Below, in pieces: positions 52,227-59,226 of a stretch of DNA of 64,000 nt; the first letter of the stretch is position 1; every line of letters begins with the position of its first letter. The DNA is from Nostoc sp. JL34 (GTDB lineage: Bacteria; Cyanobacteriota; Cyanobacteriia; Cyanobacteriales; Nostocaceae), in assembly GCF_017114945.1 (NCBI RefSeq), contig NZ_JABXKQ010000042.1, forward strand, positions 46,108-110,107. Reading direction: 5' to 3'. The translations under genes were made by a program, and so were the position numbers. The notes beneath the pieces are model-generated. The model ran no database searches. It was not told the DNA's origin and saw only the letters and a list, made by a program, of their open reading frames with translations.

Positions 52227-53414
52227 TTACTTGCCTTTTACCGAATGTTGTACTAGCCAGCAATGTAAGCCTACCATTAGAAACGCTAATGGCAGCATCA
52301 ACATTGGGATGATTTCTAAACTTGTCCAACTTGCAACCCAACCGGCTCCAGTGGGTACGATCGCAGCCCCAAAACTGGCGGCACTAGTGGCAATGCTAAC
52401 AGCCGCAGGAACATGGAGAGCAGGTAATCGTTGAGGGATTAACCAAATGGTTGCAGGAAAGATGGCTGCCAACCCAAAGCCTATCAACGGCAAGCTAATC
52501 AATTGATCTGGCAGTTGCCACCAAGCAAGCAATCCAATGATTACAAGACTGAGCGACATACTGATTGTGCGGACTGCTCCAAGCCGTTGCAAAAAATAAC
52601 CTAAGATGAAACGTCCCAATGTTAATCCCACCCAATAGGCGCTAACGCTGTAACCAGCAATCAGCGTGGGAGTGTGACGAGCGACAGACTGCACGGTGTA
52701 TGCCCAGTTGCCGATGCAGGCTTCAGTACCAACATAAACTAGCAAAAGTAACCCAGTTAGCAGTACTATCGGAGTTTGCAGCGCTCTGCCCAGATTTTCT
52801 AACGCAGTTGTCTTTGATGGCAATACCCTTACTGTCATTGGTGTGTAGTTGAAAATGATTACGCCCAGGACGCTCACAATTAATAGGCTGACAATCCCGG
52901 CTAATACCCCATAAACTTGTCGCCAGTTCATGCCAACTGCTAACAAAGTAGTAGCGATCGCGGGGCCTGAAAGTGCCCCGACACCATAGAAAGCATGGAG
53001 CAAACCAATCAAACTGGCACTGCGGGAATCTTGCACAACGTAAGTGTTAATACCTGCATCAATCAACCCAATGCCCAATCCTAACCCCGATCCAGCCGCA
53101 ACCATAAGAAACCAGGAGGGTGAGGTAGCATAGATCGTCAGTGCGATCGTCAGCGCACCCGCAGCAATCAACAGCATTCGCGCTAACCCCAACCGACTAC
53201 TCACGATACTGCTGGTAAATGCTGCCAGAATGTAACCGCTAATTTGACTGAGAAACAGCAGGGTGACGGTTGCTGGAGTCAGGTTATAGGTAGACAGAAT
53301 CGAGGGTAGAAGAACTCCTAATCCTGCTTCAGCGATGCCAATGGCAATAAAGGCATAGAAAGCGATCGCCGAACCTATCCACAGAGGCGGTAAGGTGCGT
53401 TGATAGTCTGTCAT
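52227..53414 (-). CDS. Major facilitator superfamily transporter
   Basis: The protein has 395 residues and 12 predicted spans, among them LWIGSAIAFYAFIAIGIAEAG, FLMVAAGSGLGLGIGLIDAG, LIGLLHAFYGVGALSGPAIA and ALHVPAAVSIATSAASFGAA. LIGLLHAFYGVGALSGP and VVQDSRSASLIGLLHAFYG resemble the FucP/BSC6-like MFS group. It lies 28 bp downstream of the ATP-grasp gene on the same strand, so it is probably cotranscribed and could export that enzyme's product. Substrate unknown. Confidence 0.88.
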   Translation of the reverse strand: MTDYQRTLPPLWIGSAIAFYAFIAIGIAEAGLGVLLPSILSTYNLTPATVTLLFLSQISGYILAAFTSSIVSSRLGLARMLLIAAGALTIALTIYATSPSWFLMVAAGSGLGLGIGLIDAGINTYVVQDSRSASLIGLLHAFYGVGALSGPAIATTLLAVGMNWRQVYGVLAGIVSLLIVSVLGVIIFNYTPMTVRVLPSKTTALENLGRALQTPIVLLTGLLLLVYVGTEACIGNWAYTVQSVARHTPTLIAGYSVSAYWVGLTLGRFILGYFLQRLGAVRTISMSLSLVIIGLLAWWQLPDQLISLPLIGFGLAAIFPATIWLIPQRLPALHVPAAVSIATSAASFGAAIVPTGAGWVASWTSLEIIPMLMLPLAFLMVGLHCWLVQHSVKGK

Positions 53415-53442
53415 TGGCTGGAATGCTCCTAGACTGCTAAGT

Positions 53443-54738
53443 TTAAGGGAGCCATTGTAATCCCTTATTCTGTAGTTTCTGCTCGATCTGCTGCATTTCC
53501 TGGATAGTTTCTCCAGTCACGATCGCATAAATTTCGGTGTAAAATTTTCCGTATTTGACCCTCTCTAAAGCCGACAAAACGATCAAGTCCTTGCGATCTA
53601 GTTCTGGTTTTAAGGTGACTAAAATTAAATCTAACGTTCCTTCCATGCGGTAGCTACTAGAATATTTAGCAACTTCCTTTCCCAGTCCCAGTAGGGTGTG
53701 ACGCTGCAAGCATAACGGAGTCGATCCATTGACTCGGAAATTGGCATCGATTGCATAGAATTGTCCGTCTCGATCTTCAAGCACATCGAACCCAATCACG
53801 CCGAAATAACCCTGTTTGTGAGCATACTCACCAATAGCGGCAATCATCTCAAAGAACTTGCTCATGTCAGTGTTGCGGTAGTCAATCAGTCCCCCTAAAT
53901 AGTTACCTTCTGGAGTGACGAGTTGGCTGGTAGTGCCGATGAGGGTTATCTCTCCCGTTTTGTTGACATAGAACTGTACGCAGTAATTCTGTATCTCATT
54001 CTTAACGAACTCCGAGACAATAATCCTATCGAGCAACTTAATATCCAGATATTTCTTGATTTCTTCAAGACAGTAGTTCAGATCGCTGAGGCTTTTGATG
54101 ATATAAGTGCCTTCTCCTGAGAGTCCGTGGGACGTTTTAATTAAGTAGGGAAATTGTGGTAAATAAATGTCTTCTAGATTACAAGTGTGTAAATCGTAAC
54201 TCTCGTATTTTGGACATTGCACCCCCAGTTCGGCTAGGGTTACTTTGCTGAGTAAACGGTAATGAGTGTCTGAATCAATAGCGTGTTTTTCAGGTTTTAG
54301 ACGATCAAAGGGAAATAGAGTGATGAGTTTGTCAAAGCGTTCGCCCTTGGCGTTGGCGCAGCCATCGCTGTGGCTGAGATCGTCCAAATAAGTTAAGCGA
54401 TCCATCATCAACCTATTGGAGTAGCTGAAGCCGAAATGCTCTTGCCAGTATGCAAGCAGCGACTTTGGCGGCGGATTAATCGCAATTCCTGGAATGCGAT
54501 CGCCTAATACAGCTAAAATTTTCCAAGGTTCCTTTTGGCAAATCTTGTCAAAGGAGGTTTTGGTGGCTTCACTACTGCCATCTTGAATAAAATATTTTTC
54601 CAGGTTGGGATAAGCAGCCCAACTTGCAGTTGCAGGGTAATTTAGAATAAACCCATAAGATGCATCTGTGATATCTTGAGCAAACAGATCGGAAAGAGAA
54701 CTCCCTTGAAAGTATTGAAAGTTATATTTTGAGTTCAT
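53443..54738 (-). CDS. ATP-grasp ligase (PGM1-like)
   Basis: The protein has 431 residues. A pre-ATP-grasp N-terminus (about 1-170) precedes the ATP-grasp core: FPYLIKTSHGLSGEGTYIIKS (about 190-210) holds the nucleotide-binding lysine and glycine loop, and GFDVLEDRDGQFYAIDANFRVNGST (about 320-345) holds the metal-binding Asp/Asn. The IDANFRVNGST block and following helical tail recall peptide ligases of the PGM1 (pheganomycin) group. Such enzymes join amino acids or peptides through an acyl-phosphate. ATG overlaps the stop of the upstream 79-residue gene (ATGA), a sign of translational coupling. Residues DGCANAKGER appear to be encoded by a GC-rich dispersed repeat at 54337-54368. Confidence 0.82.
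   Translation of the reverse strand: MNSKYNFQYFQGSSLSDLFAQDITDASYGFILNYPATASWAAYPNLEKYFIQDGSSEATKTSFDKICQKEPWKILAVLGDRIPGIAINPPPKSLLAYWQEHFGFSYSNRLMMDRLTYLDDLSHSDGCANAKGERFDKLITLFPFDRLKPEKHAIDSDTHYRLLSKVTLAELGVQCPKYESYDLHTCNLEDIYLPQFPYLIKTSHGLSGEGTYIIKSLSDLNYCLEEIKKYLDIKLLDRIIVSEFVKNEIQNYCVQFYVNKTGEITLIGTTSQLVTPEGNYLGGLIDYRNTDMSKFFEMIAAIGEYAHKQGYFGVIGFDVLEDRDGQFYAIDANFRVNGSTPLCLQRHTLLGLGKEVAKYSSSYRMEGTLDLILVTLKPELDRKDLIVLSALERVKYGKFYTEIYAIVTGETIQEMQQIEQKLQNKGLQWLP
54337..54368. repeat. Possible small dispersed repeat inside the ATP-grasp gene
   Basis: GCGTTCGCCCTTGGCG followed by TTGGCGCAGCCATCGC is markedly GC-rich in an AT-rich gene and has the look of Nostoc small dispersed repeats that start and end with GCGAT/ATCGC parts. 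It keeps the reading frame and encodes a loop before the ATP-grasp core. Assignment is from appearance. Confidence 0.4.
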
Positions 54739-54974
54739 TTAGCTCTCCCAGAAACCGCATCCTCAAACAGTTGCACAGATACATCTTCTGTCTGCACTCC
54801 TGCCAGCAGCATCCTGTCTTGGTCAGAGACAATTTCTTTAGTAATTGCAGCGAGTATTTCAACAAATTTCGGCAAAATGAATCTATCTTTTGGTTGATTT
54901 TGTTTAAAATACTGTTGCAATTGTTTTGTTTTACTAGATTTTCTACCCTGAATATTGCTATATTTTGTTTGCAT
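54735..54974 (-). CDS. Small protein coupled to the ATP-grasp ligase
   Basis: The protein has 79 residues and no signal peptide or membrane span. The N-terminal half is basic and Gln/Lys-rich (SSKTKQLQQYFKQNQPKDR), the middle is amphipathic (LPKFVEILAAITKEIV) and the end is TEDVSVQLFEDAVSGRAK. Its TGA overlaps the ligase ATG as ATGA, so it is translated together with the ligase. It may be a peptide substrate, a carrier or an accessory subunit of the ligase; I do not recognise a family. An overlapping frame at 54722-54985 is rejected in its favour. Confidence 0.6.
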   Translation of the reverse strand: MQTKYSNIQGRKSSKTKQLQQYFKQNQPKDRFILPKFVEILAAITKEIVSDQDRMLLAGVQTEDVSVQLFEDAVSGRAK

Positions 54975-55081
54975 AAAGCTAACATTTGATAATTTGCTTT
55001 TATTTATATATCCTATTTATATTTTAATTAACTCTATCAAACGAAAGAAGTAAATTAGTTTATTTATTATCTAATTATTGT

Positions 55082-55106
55082 AGAGACGGCGATTTATCGC
55101 GTCTCT
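55082..55106. repeat. GAGACGCGAT-type dispersed hairpin
   Basis: AGAGACGGCGAT and ATCGCGTCTCT are inverted with one extra G in the left arm. The core is shared with 52165-52184. Confidence 0.55.
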
Positions 55107-55120
55107 TGTCTTAAGCGAAA

Positions 55121-55201
55121 TTATTTAGCAGACACCTTCATCTCAGATGCTCTTAATTCAGCTTTTTCTAAAACGCGCGATGTACGTTTTTGACGAGACA
55201 T
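55121..55201 (-). CDS. Possible 26-residue basic micro-protein
   Basis: ATG at 55201 opens MSRQKRTSRVLEKAELRASE, followed by six residues and TAA. The Arg/Lys-rich start and RVLEKAELRA resemble the N-terminus of small cyanobacterial proteins of unknown function that are usually longer, so this may be a truncated copy ended by the neighbouring repeat. AAGAG lies about 10 bp upstream. Low confidence. Confidence 0.3.
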   Translation of the reverse strand: MSRQKRTSRVLEKAELRASEMKVSAK

Positions 55202-55280
55202 AAATTTGCTCTTTTAAGCTGAAGGGTGCGCCGATTTCCAGCGAGAGCGCGGCGTTAGCAAAGATGCACCAGATTCAGAA

Positions 55281-56216
55281 TTAGCTGCTAGGAACAGATA
55301 AGCTTGGCTTAACGCGTTTCACGAAGGTTAGCGGCATTACTCCCAACCATTTCTCTCGAATTATACCTTCCTCTAACAATACACCAGTTGGAAAAGCATT
55401 GGTTAAGCGTGCCACGACGGTAGGACTCATTGCCACTACCGGAAAGTTGATATTATTAGATTGAACAAATTCTTCAACTTGTTCTGATGTTTGGGGAATT
55501 CCCGCTACTACATCAGGTAAATCAGTTCTTTGGTGAACGACTTTTAGCACTTTGAGCCAGTTTTTGCACGTTGGACAACCAGGCATTAAAAATACAACCA
55601 GTTTTTCTTCTGTTGTTAAACTTTCGGGATATTCTTTTAGCCATTGGGGTTGCCAAGGACGATTAACCTTAAGCGGATCTAAGTCTAGAATAGGTTTTTT
55701 CTTCTTCCAGAAATACACATAAGAAACAGCAGTTAATAGACAACTTGTTGTTAAAGAAATCAATAATGCTGTCACTTGTTGGGAAACAGTTAAAATATCG
55801 GCAACCGGATAAAACCAAGCCAACCCCATCAAAGTAATGTAGAGAGCATTGAGGAGTAAGCTTTGTTTGGGACTGATATCAATTATACCGTTATAACAAC
55901 CACAATCATCTGTGCGTTTGGTCGAAGTACTCCAGTAAGTTAAACTTGATAGGAGCAATAGTAAAACAATTGTACCGATAAATAGCCACTGGGGAAACAG
56001 CCGCAAAATCAGGGATATTCCCAGGACACACTCTATAATTGTAAAAGCGATCGCTGCACCTATATTCACTTTTTGTGGAAATAACTGCAATTGACTGATG
56101 TGGATAAGAAACCTTGTTGGTGCAAGTGCTTTGATAACACCAGTCACCAGAAATACACTGCCAACCACCAAAGAACTTATCAGAGAGATTGAATACATAA
56201 TGCTTGCGATCGTCAT
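55281..56216 (-). CDS. MauE/DoxX-type membrane protein fused to a thioredoxin-like domain
   Basis: The protein has 311 residues. The N-terminal half (about 1-170) has four to five membrane spans with a MauE-type DCGC motif at 104-107 in a loop. The C-terminal half (about 200-305) is a thioredoxin-like fold with FLMPGCPTCKNW (CPTC at 214-217) and a FPV cis-proline at 258-260. Such proteins move electrons or form disulfides across the membrane. It starts 61 bp after the rodlin-like gene on the same strand. A role in the disulfides of the two Cys-paired peptides upstream is inferred from adjacency. Confidence 0.85.
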   Translation of the reverse strand: MTIASIMYSISLISSLVVGSVFLVTGVIKALAPTRFLIHISQLQLFPQKVNIGAAIAFTIIECVLGISLILRLFPQWLFIGTIVLLLLLSSLTYWSTSTKRTDDCGCYNGIIDISPKQSLLLNALYITLMGLAWFYPVADILTVSQQVTALLISLTTSCLLTAVSYVYFWKKKKPILDLDPLKVNRPWQPQWLKEYPESLTTEEKLVVFLMPGCPTCKNWLKVLKVVHQRTDLPDVVAGIPQTSEQVEEFVQSNNINFPVVAMSPTVVARLTNAFPTGVLLEEGIIREKWLGVMPLTFVKRVKPSLSVPSS

Positions 56217-56236
56217 TTAATCGTAATAGTCAATAG
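56200..56236. repeat. 37-bp direct repeat, copy 1 (start of MauE gene)
   Basis: The sequence (plus strand ATGCTTGCGATCGTCATTTA, then ATCGTAATAGTCAATAG) recurs at 56717-56753 with one mismatch. It contains the ATG and first codons of the MauE-type gene plus 20 bp upstream. Confidence 0.85.
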
Positions 56237-56277
56237 CTATATATACCATCTAAGTTTCAGCTACCGGCAGAACCATT

Positions 56278-56634
56278 TTAAGACAAAACTGGTATATTAT
56301 CTAGTATGTGTGACAGGGGTTCATCTCCTTTTGCTTGTGTTGAATTCTCTGTACATTGTTGATTTTGTGGGTTACTTAAAATATTAATATCTTGAACTCC
56401 TACATTTACTACACCAAGTAGGGATTGAGCATTAATTTTAGCAGGTAAACCTATACATGGTTTATTGAGAGTTCCTTGAACTAATCCTAACTGAGGAGAT
56501 AGATCGAGACCTCCTACTACTGCCATTAATTCTGCATCACTCAATTCTTCAAACAAGCTAGTTTCCAAGTCAGCAATTTTGTTGTTTGTCATAAGTTCTT
56601 TGTTCATTAATTGAAGTTGCATTGATTTAAGCAT
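56278..56634 (-). CDS. Rodlin-like protein with a double-glycine leader
   Basis: The protein has 118 residues; an internal ATG at codon 15 could also be the start. Residues 27-42 ([16 protein letters not shown]) are a bacteriocin-type double-glycine leader, predicting cleavage after Gly42 by a C39-peptidase ABC exporter. The remaining 76 residues ([54 protein letters not shown]) match, as I recall them, the rodlins RdlA/RdlB of Streptomyces, which organise chaplin fibrils into surface rodlets. Cys60 and Cys94 are the two conserved cysteines. Streptomyces rodlins use Sec signal peptides, so the leader has been exchanged. Flanked by 37-bp direct repeats. Confidence 0.8.
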   Translation of the reverse strand: MLKSMQLQLMNKELMTNNKIADLETSLFEELSDAELMAVVGGLDLSPQLGLVQGTLNKPCIGLPAKINAQSLLGVVNVGVQDINILSNPQNQQCTENSTQAKGDEPLSHILDNIPVLS

Positions 56635-56716
56635 ATTATAATGCTTAATTTACTTCAGATTTAGATGTATTAATTTTTCAAAAAAAATCCCTTAACCTTT
56701 TAAAGATTTATCTAAT

Positions 56717-56753
56717 ATGCTTGCGATCGCCATTTAATCGTAATAGTCAATAG
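56717..56753. repeat. 37-bp direct repeat, copy 2 (truncated second start of MauE gene)
   Basis: Copy of 56200-56236 with one mismatch. On the minus strand it holds ATG at 56733 with MAIASIL, continuing only to 13 codons before TAA, so it is the broken 5' end of a duplicate MauE-type gene. Confidence 0.85.
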
Positions 56754-56764
56754 AGCGCAAATGG

Positions 56765-57037
56765 TTACGCATTTACACAAGTATTCCCGAAAGCTGGGTT
56801 AAGTAGACCAATCACATTGATAGTATTACCACAAACATTAATGGGTACATGAACAGGTACTTGAATAACGTTCCCCGAAATAACTCCAGGAGAACCAATA
56901 GCAATTACGGCATCAACTCCGCCAACTATAGTTAATAAATCAGCATCATCTAGTTCTTCAAACAATTCTAGTTCTTCTTGAGTGACTGTAGGTACTTGTT
57001 TTATTGCTTGTTTCTTTGTTGAAAATAGTTTTAACAT
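56765..57037 (-). CDS. Chaplin-domain protein with a double-glycine leader
   Basis: The protein has 90 residues. Residues 25-40 (LFEELDDADLLTIVGG) form a double-glycine leader almost the same as in the neighbouring rodlin-like gene. The predicted mature 50 residues are a chaplin domain: GSPGVISGNVIQVPVHVPIN, CGNTINVIGLLNPAFGN and TCVNA, with the paired cysteines Cys69 and Cys87. Short chaplins of Streptomyces assemble into amyloid fibrils that make aerial hyphae and spores hydrophobic. They are exported by Sec; here an ABC exporter with a C39 peptidase would be needed and none is in the window. First gene of an apparent chaplin / rodlin-like / MauE-thioredoxin unit. Confidence 0.92.
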   Translation of the reverse strand: MLKLFSTKKQAIKQVPTVTQEELELFEELDDADLLTIVGGVDAVIAIGSPGVISGNVIQVPVHVPINVCGNTINVIGLLNPAFGNTCVNA

Positions 57038-57371
57038 ATGATTTGACTCTTTTTGGTTATTTTAAAACTGTGTAATTGAGTGTGCTATGACTCTCTTGGA
57101 TGAATTATCAAAAAACAGATAATTCCTATTTGATAAGGCATAAGCCGTTTACTTTTAAATTTATTGTGCCTGAGAGCCACTTGAAAACTAACAGGTTATT
57201 TGACAGCTTGTCAACAGTTTTTACTCAAGATCCTACTTTTCCCACCTTTCCCACCTTTCTTACTTAGAGATGTCAAACTAACAGTTAAAAGACTTCTATA
57301 GCAGTTAGAAATGAGTTGACACTCAGGAGTCGATACTCTATTAGTATTTTTAGATTAATTTTCGGTATAAC
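57038..57371. other. Intergenic region upstream of the chaplin gene
   Basis: 334 bp between the chaplin gene and the DOMON-like gene's stop on the same strand. It has an inverted pair TTGACA-GCT-TGTCAA near 57200 and repeated CCCACCTTT units near 57240. The chaplin promoter should lie here, but no convincing -10/-35 pair is seen. Confidence 0.45.
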
Positions 57372-57911
57372 TTACAACGTTGCAATAAAGCTGTTTCGGA
57401 GATGAAAATCAGCCTCCGCACCTTGATGAGTTAACGCCCAGTAAGTCACCTCACCATCTCTGTGTTTGATAACGGTAGTAATACCAATTTCAATTTCTTG
57501 TTCTGCCGAGACGATTTTATCCAAATCGACATCTAACACAAGTGCTAAACCGTCGGCTTGATTATGAACACTAAATGGTAGCTTTTCAAAAGCTGTTTCC
57601 TCTTGCATTCCTTGACGATACCCATCAAAGCGATAGATATTCCAGTGTCCGGCGGGAGAGAGGTTAAATTCCCAATACCGTAGAGAATCTTTGATGCCAA
57701 GAAAGAACTCAAAACAAGTGTCTCCCCACAGTTCATACTTGCGTGATGGTGCATTTGATGGTGGAACAATTGCAATTTCTTTTAAATCGCCTCCAAGGTT
57801 GTAGCAGATGGTAAGTTGATTAGCATTTCGGCAGATATTGCCTGTAATTTTCAAATTAGGAGAAGACTCGGTAGAAGGGAAGGGTTGCAGGGAAAATGTC
57901 TGGTTGTTCAT
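57372..57911 (-). CDS. DOMON-like domain protein
   Basis: The protein has 179 residues without a signal peptide. It is a beta-sandwich of the DOMON/CBM9-like type: LTICYNLGGDLKEIAI, RKYELWGDTCFEFFLGIKD, YWEFNLSPAGHWNIYRFDGYR and LDVDLDKIVSAEQEIEIGIT. GDTCFEFFLG and YWEFNLSP are characteristic. Such domains bind heme or sugars. The ATG overlaps the stop of the upstream kinase gene by 4 bp (ATGA), so the two are translationally coupled, and with a sugar-kinase-like partner a carbohydrate-binding role is plausible. Confidence 0.85.
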   Translation of the reverse strand: MNNQTFSLQPFPSTESSPNLKITGNICRNANQLTICYNLGGDLKEIAIVPPSNAPSRKYELWGDTCFEFFLGIKDSLRYWEFNLSPAGHWNIYRFDGYRQGMQEETAFEKLPFSVHNQADGLALVLDVDLDKIVSAEQEIEIGITTVIKHRDGEVTYWALTHQGAEADFHLRNSFIATL

Positions 57912-59026
57912 TTCATATCTTTGATAATATTGCGAATCTGCGTTTCTTGAGATTCAATACTTTCAGTCAGCTTAAACTGAACGATCGCTCTTGCTAAGTT
58001 ATGTTCTGGGTGCTTAACTTTAAAGTAGACATTCCCTGCTAAATAATCAGCAAAAAATCTCAGTCCTAGTTCAAAAGTAATTAGACGGATGGCATCATAG
58101 ATGTATGCATAATCATTCTCGGTCAGAAATGCCTTAGCCACAGCGAGATAACCCTGGAGGATTTCCTGACACAGATCGGTATCGAAATAAATACTTTCCC
58201 AATTCTCGGTTTCTTCGCCAGCCGGATTGCAACCCGATCGCAGGCAATCACCAATATCGTAATGTACCAGACCGGGTTTTACGGTGTCTAGGTCGATGAC
58301 GCTGACGGCTTGCTGGGTAACAATGTCAAACATCATGTTATTAATTTTGGGATCGCCGTGCATCAGACGTAGGGGTAGCTTACCTTCAGCTTTGGCATTT
58401 TCTAGGATATGTGCAAAGATTTGGCGATCGCTAACAAACTGTAAACAATAATTAACTTCCGAAGATTGAGACGCACTAGTTTTTGCCAAAACTTCCTCGT
58501 AATGCTGGAGATAAAACGGTGTAATATGAAAGCCTTCAAGGGTGTCAGCAAGTTTTTCTGCTGGCAAATCACTGATCAGATTGTGGAACATCCCCAAGGC
58601 ATAACCGATTTCTTTCGCGTGGGAGCGATCGCACATACTATCAAAGGACTGGGAGCCTTGAATAAAGCTGATTGCCCGCCAAAATGAGCCGTCTGCATCC
58701 TTCCAGTGGTCTTGAGCGTTTTTGGTCAACAGTACGCGTGGCACTTCCCAGCGACGATTAAGGGGTGTATCCTGCAACCTTTTTTGAACGTGTTCAGTTA
58801 AGGTACGCATATTCTGCATAATCAGTTGTGGCTGACGAAACACCTGTGTGTTAATGCGTTGCAAGACAAAATGTTGTTCCTTTGAGGAATCTAGAGTTGC
58901 TAAAAAGGTGTCATTTATATTACCACTGCCAAATGCTTTAACGCCTATAACCTTCCCCAGTTGGGCGAATTGGTTAGCGATCGCCACCAGATTCCGAGCA
59001 TCCTGTGTATTGAATTCTTTTGTCAT
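57908..59026 (-). CDS. Phosphotransferase, NahK-like aminoglycoside phosphotransferase family
   Basis: The protein has 372 residues from the ATG at 59026 (MTKEFNTQDARN), with AGGT 8 bp upstream; a GTG at 59041 is too close to GAGGAG. FGSGNINDTFLATL with HFVLQRINTQVFRQPQLIM forms the N-lobe. LMHGDPKINNMMFD is the catalytic HxDxxxxN loop and VSVIDLDTVKPG the metal-binding Asp. This pattern resembles N-acetylhexosamine 1-kinase (NahK), which makes sugar-1-phosphates; the actual substrate is unknown. It is coupled to the DOMON-like gene. Confidence 0.85.
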   Translation of the reverse strand: MTKEFNTQDARNLVAIANQFAQLGKVIGVKAFGSGNINDTFLATLDSSKEQHFVLQRINTQVFRQPQLIMQNMRTLTEHVQKRLQDTPLNRRWEVPRVLLTKNAQDHWKDADGSFWRAISFIQGSQSFDSMCDRSHAKEIGYALGMFHNLISDLPAEKLADTLEGFHITPFYLQHYEEVLAKTSASQSSEVNYCLQFVSDRQIFAHILENAKAEGKLPLRLMHGDPKINNMMFDIVTQQAVSVIDLDTVKPGLVHYDIGDCLRSGCNPAGEETENWESIYFDTDLCQEILQGYLAVAKAFLTENDYAYIYDAIRLITFELGLRFFADYLAGNVYFKVKHPEHNLARAIVQFKLTESIESQETQIRNIIKDMK

Positions 59027-59099
59027 GTGTTTGACCTGCACTACTCCTCACGTACATTGCACAAAAGCAATAGGGGATATCGTAGCGCAAGTATCAATG

Positions 59100-59124
59100 T
59101 AATTCGTAATTCGTAATTCAATTA
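59100..59124. repeat. AATTCGT heptamer array
   Basis: Two to three AATTCGT units upstream of the kinase gene, same type as at 39548 and 47501. Confidence 0.7.
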
Positions 59125-59149
59125 GGAATTTTTAAAAGTACCATACACT

Positions 59150-59209
59150 AGCACCGGGCGAGTAGACGTAGCCCATTGGAGATATTGCTATCGTCTTTGC
59201 CCCGTGCTA
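59150..59209. repeat. 60-bp element with inverted ends
   Basis: TAGCACCGGGC at the left and GCCCCGTGCTA at the right are inverted with one mismatch. The interior includes GAGTAGACGTAGCCC, similar to dispersed repeats elsewhere in the window. It is non-coding and lies just after the agenet-type gene's stop. Confidence 0.5.
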
Positions 59210-59226
59210 ATTGCTAATTCAACTAG

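Larger units (their letters stand above)
54975..55280. other. Intergenic region with a hairpin repeat and a micro-ORF
   Basis: Contains AT-rich DNA upstream of the small-protein gene, the AGAGACG...CGTCTCT hairpin at 55082-55106, the 26-codon frame at 55121-55201 and a GC-rich patch at about 55229-55261 (GCGCCGATTTCCAGCGAGAG) that looks like a dispersed repeat. Confidence 0.5.

Noticed and set aside
54722..54985. 87-codon minus-strand frame overlapping the small-protein gene
   Set aside because: Same DNA as the 79-residue gene in another frame; it lacks the ATGA coupling to the ligase and has a Cys/Asn/Leu-rich, unstructured composition.
56765..57037. Possibility that the chaplin/rodlin-like genes are actinobacterial contamination
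   Set aside because: Codon use is AT-rich like the neighbours, leaders are cyanobacterial-style double-glycine types, and the flanks carry HIP1 sites and Nostoc-type repeats on both sides.
59150..59209. Inverted-end element considered as an insertion sequence
   Set aside because: Only 60 bp, no transposase and no target duplication seen; kept as a repeat only.
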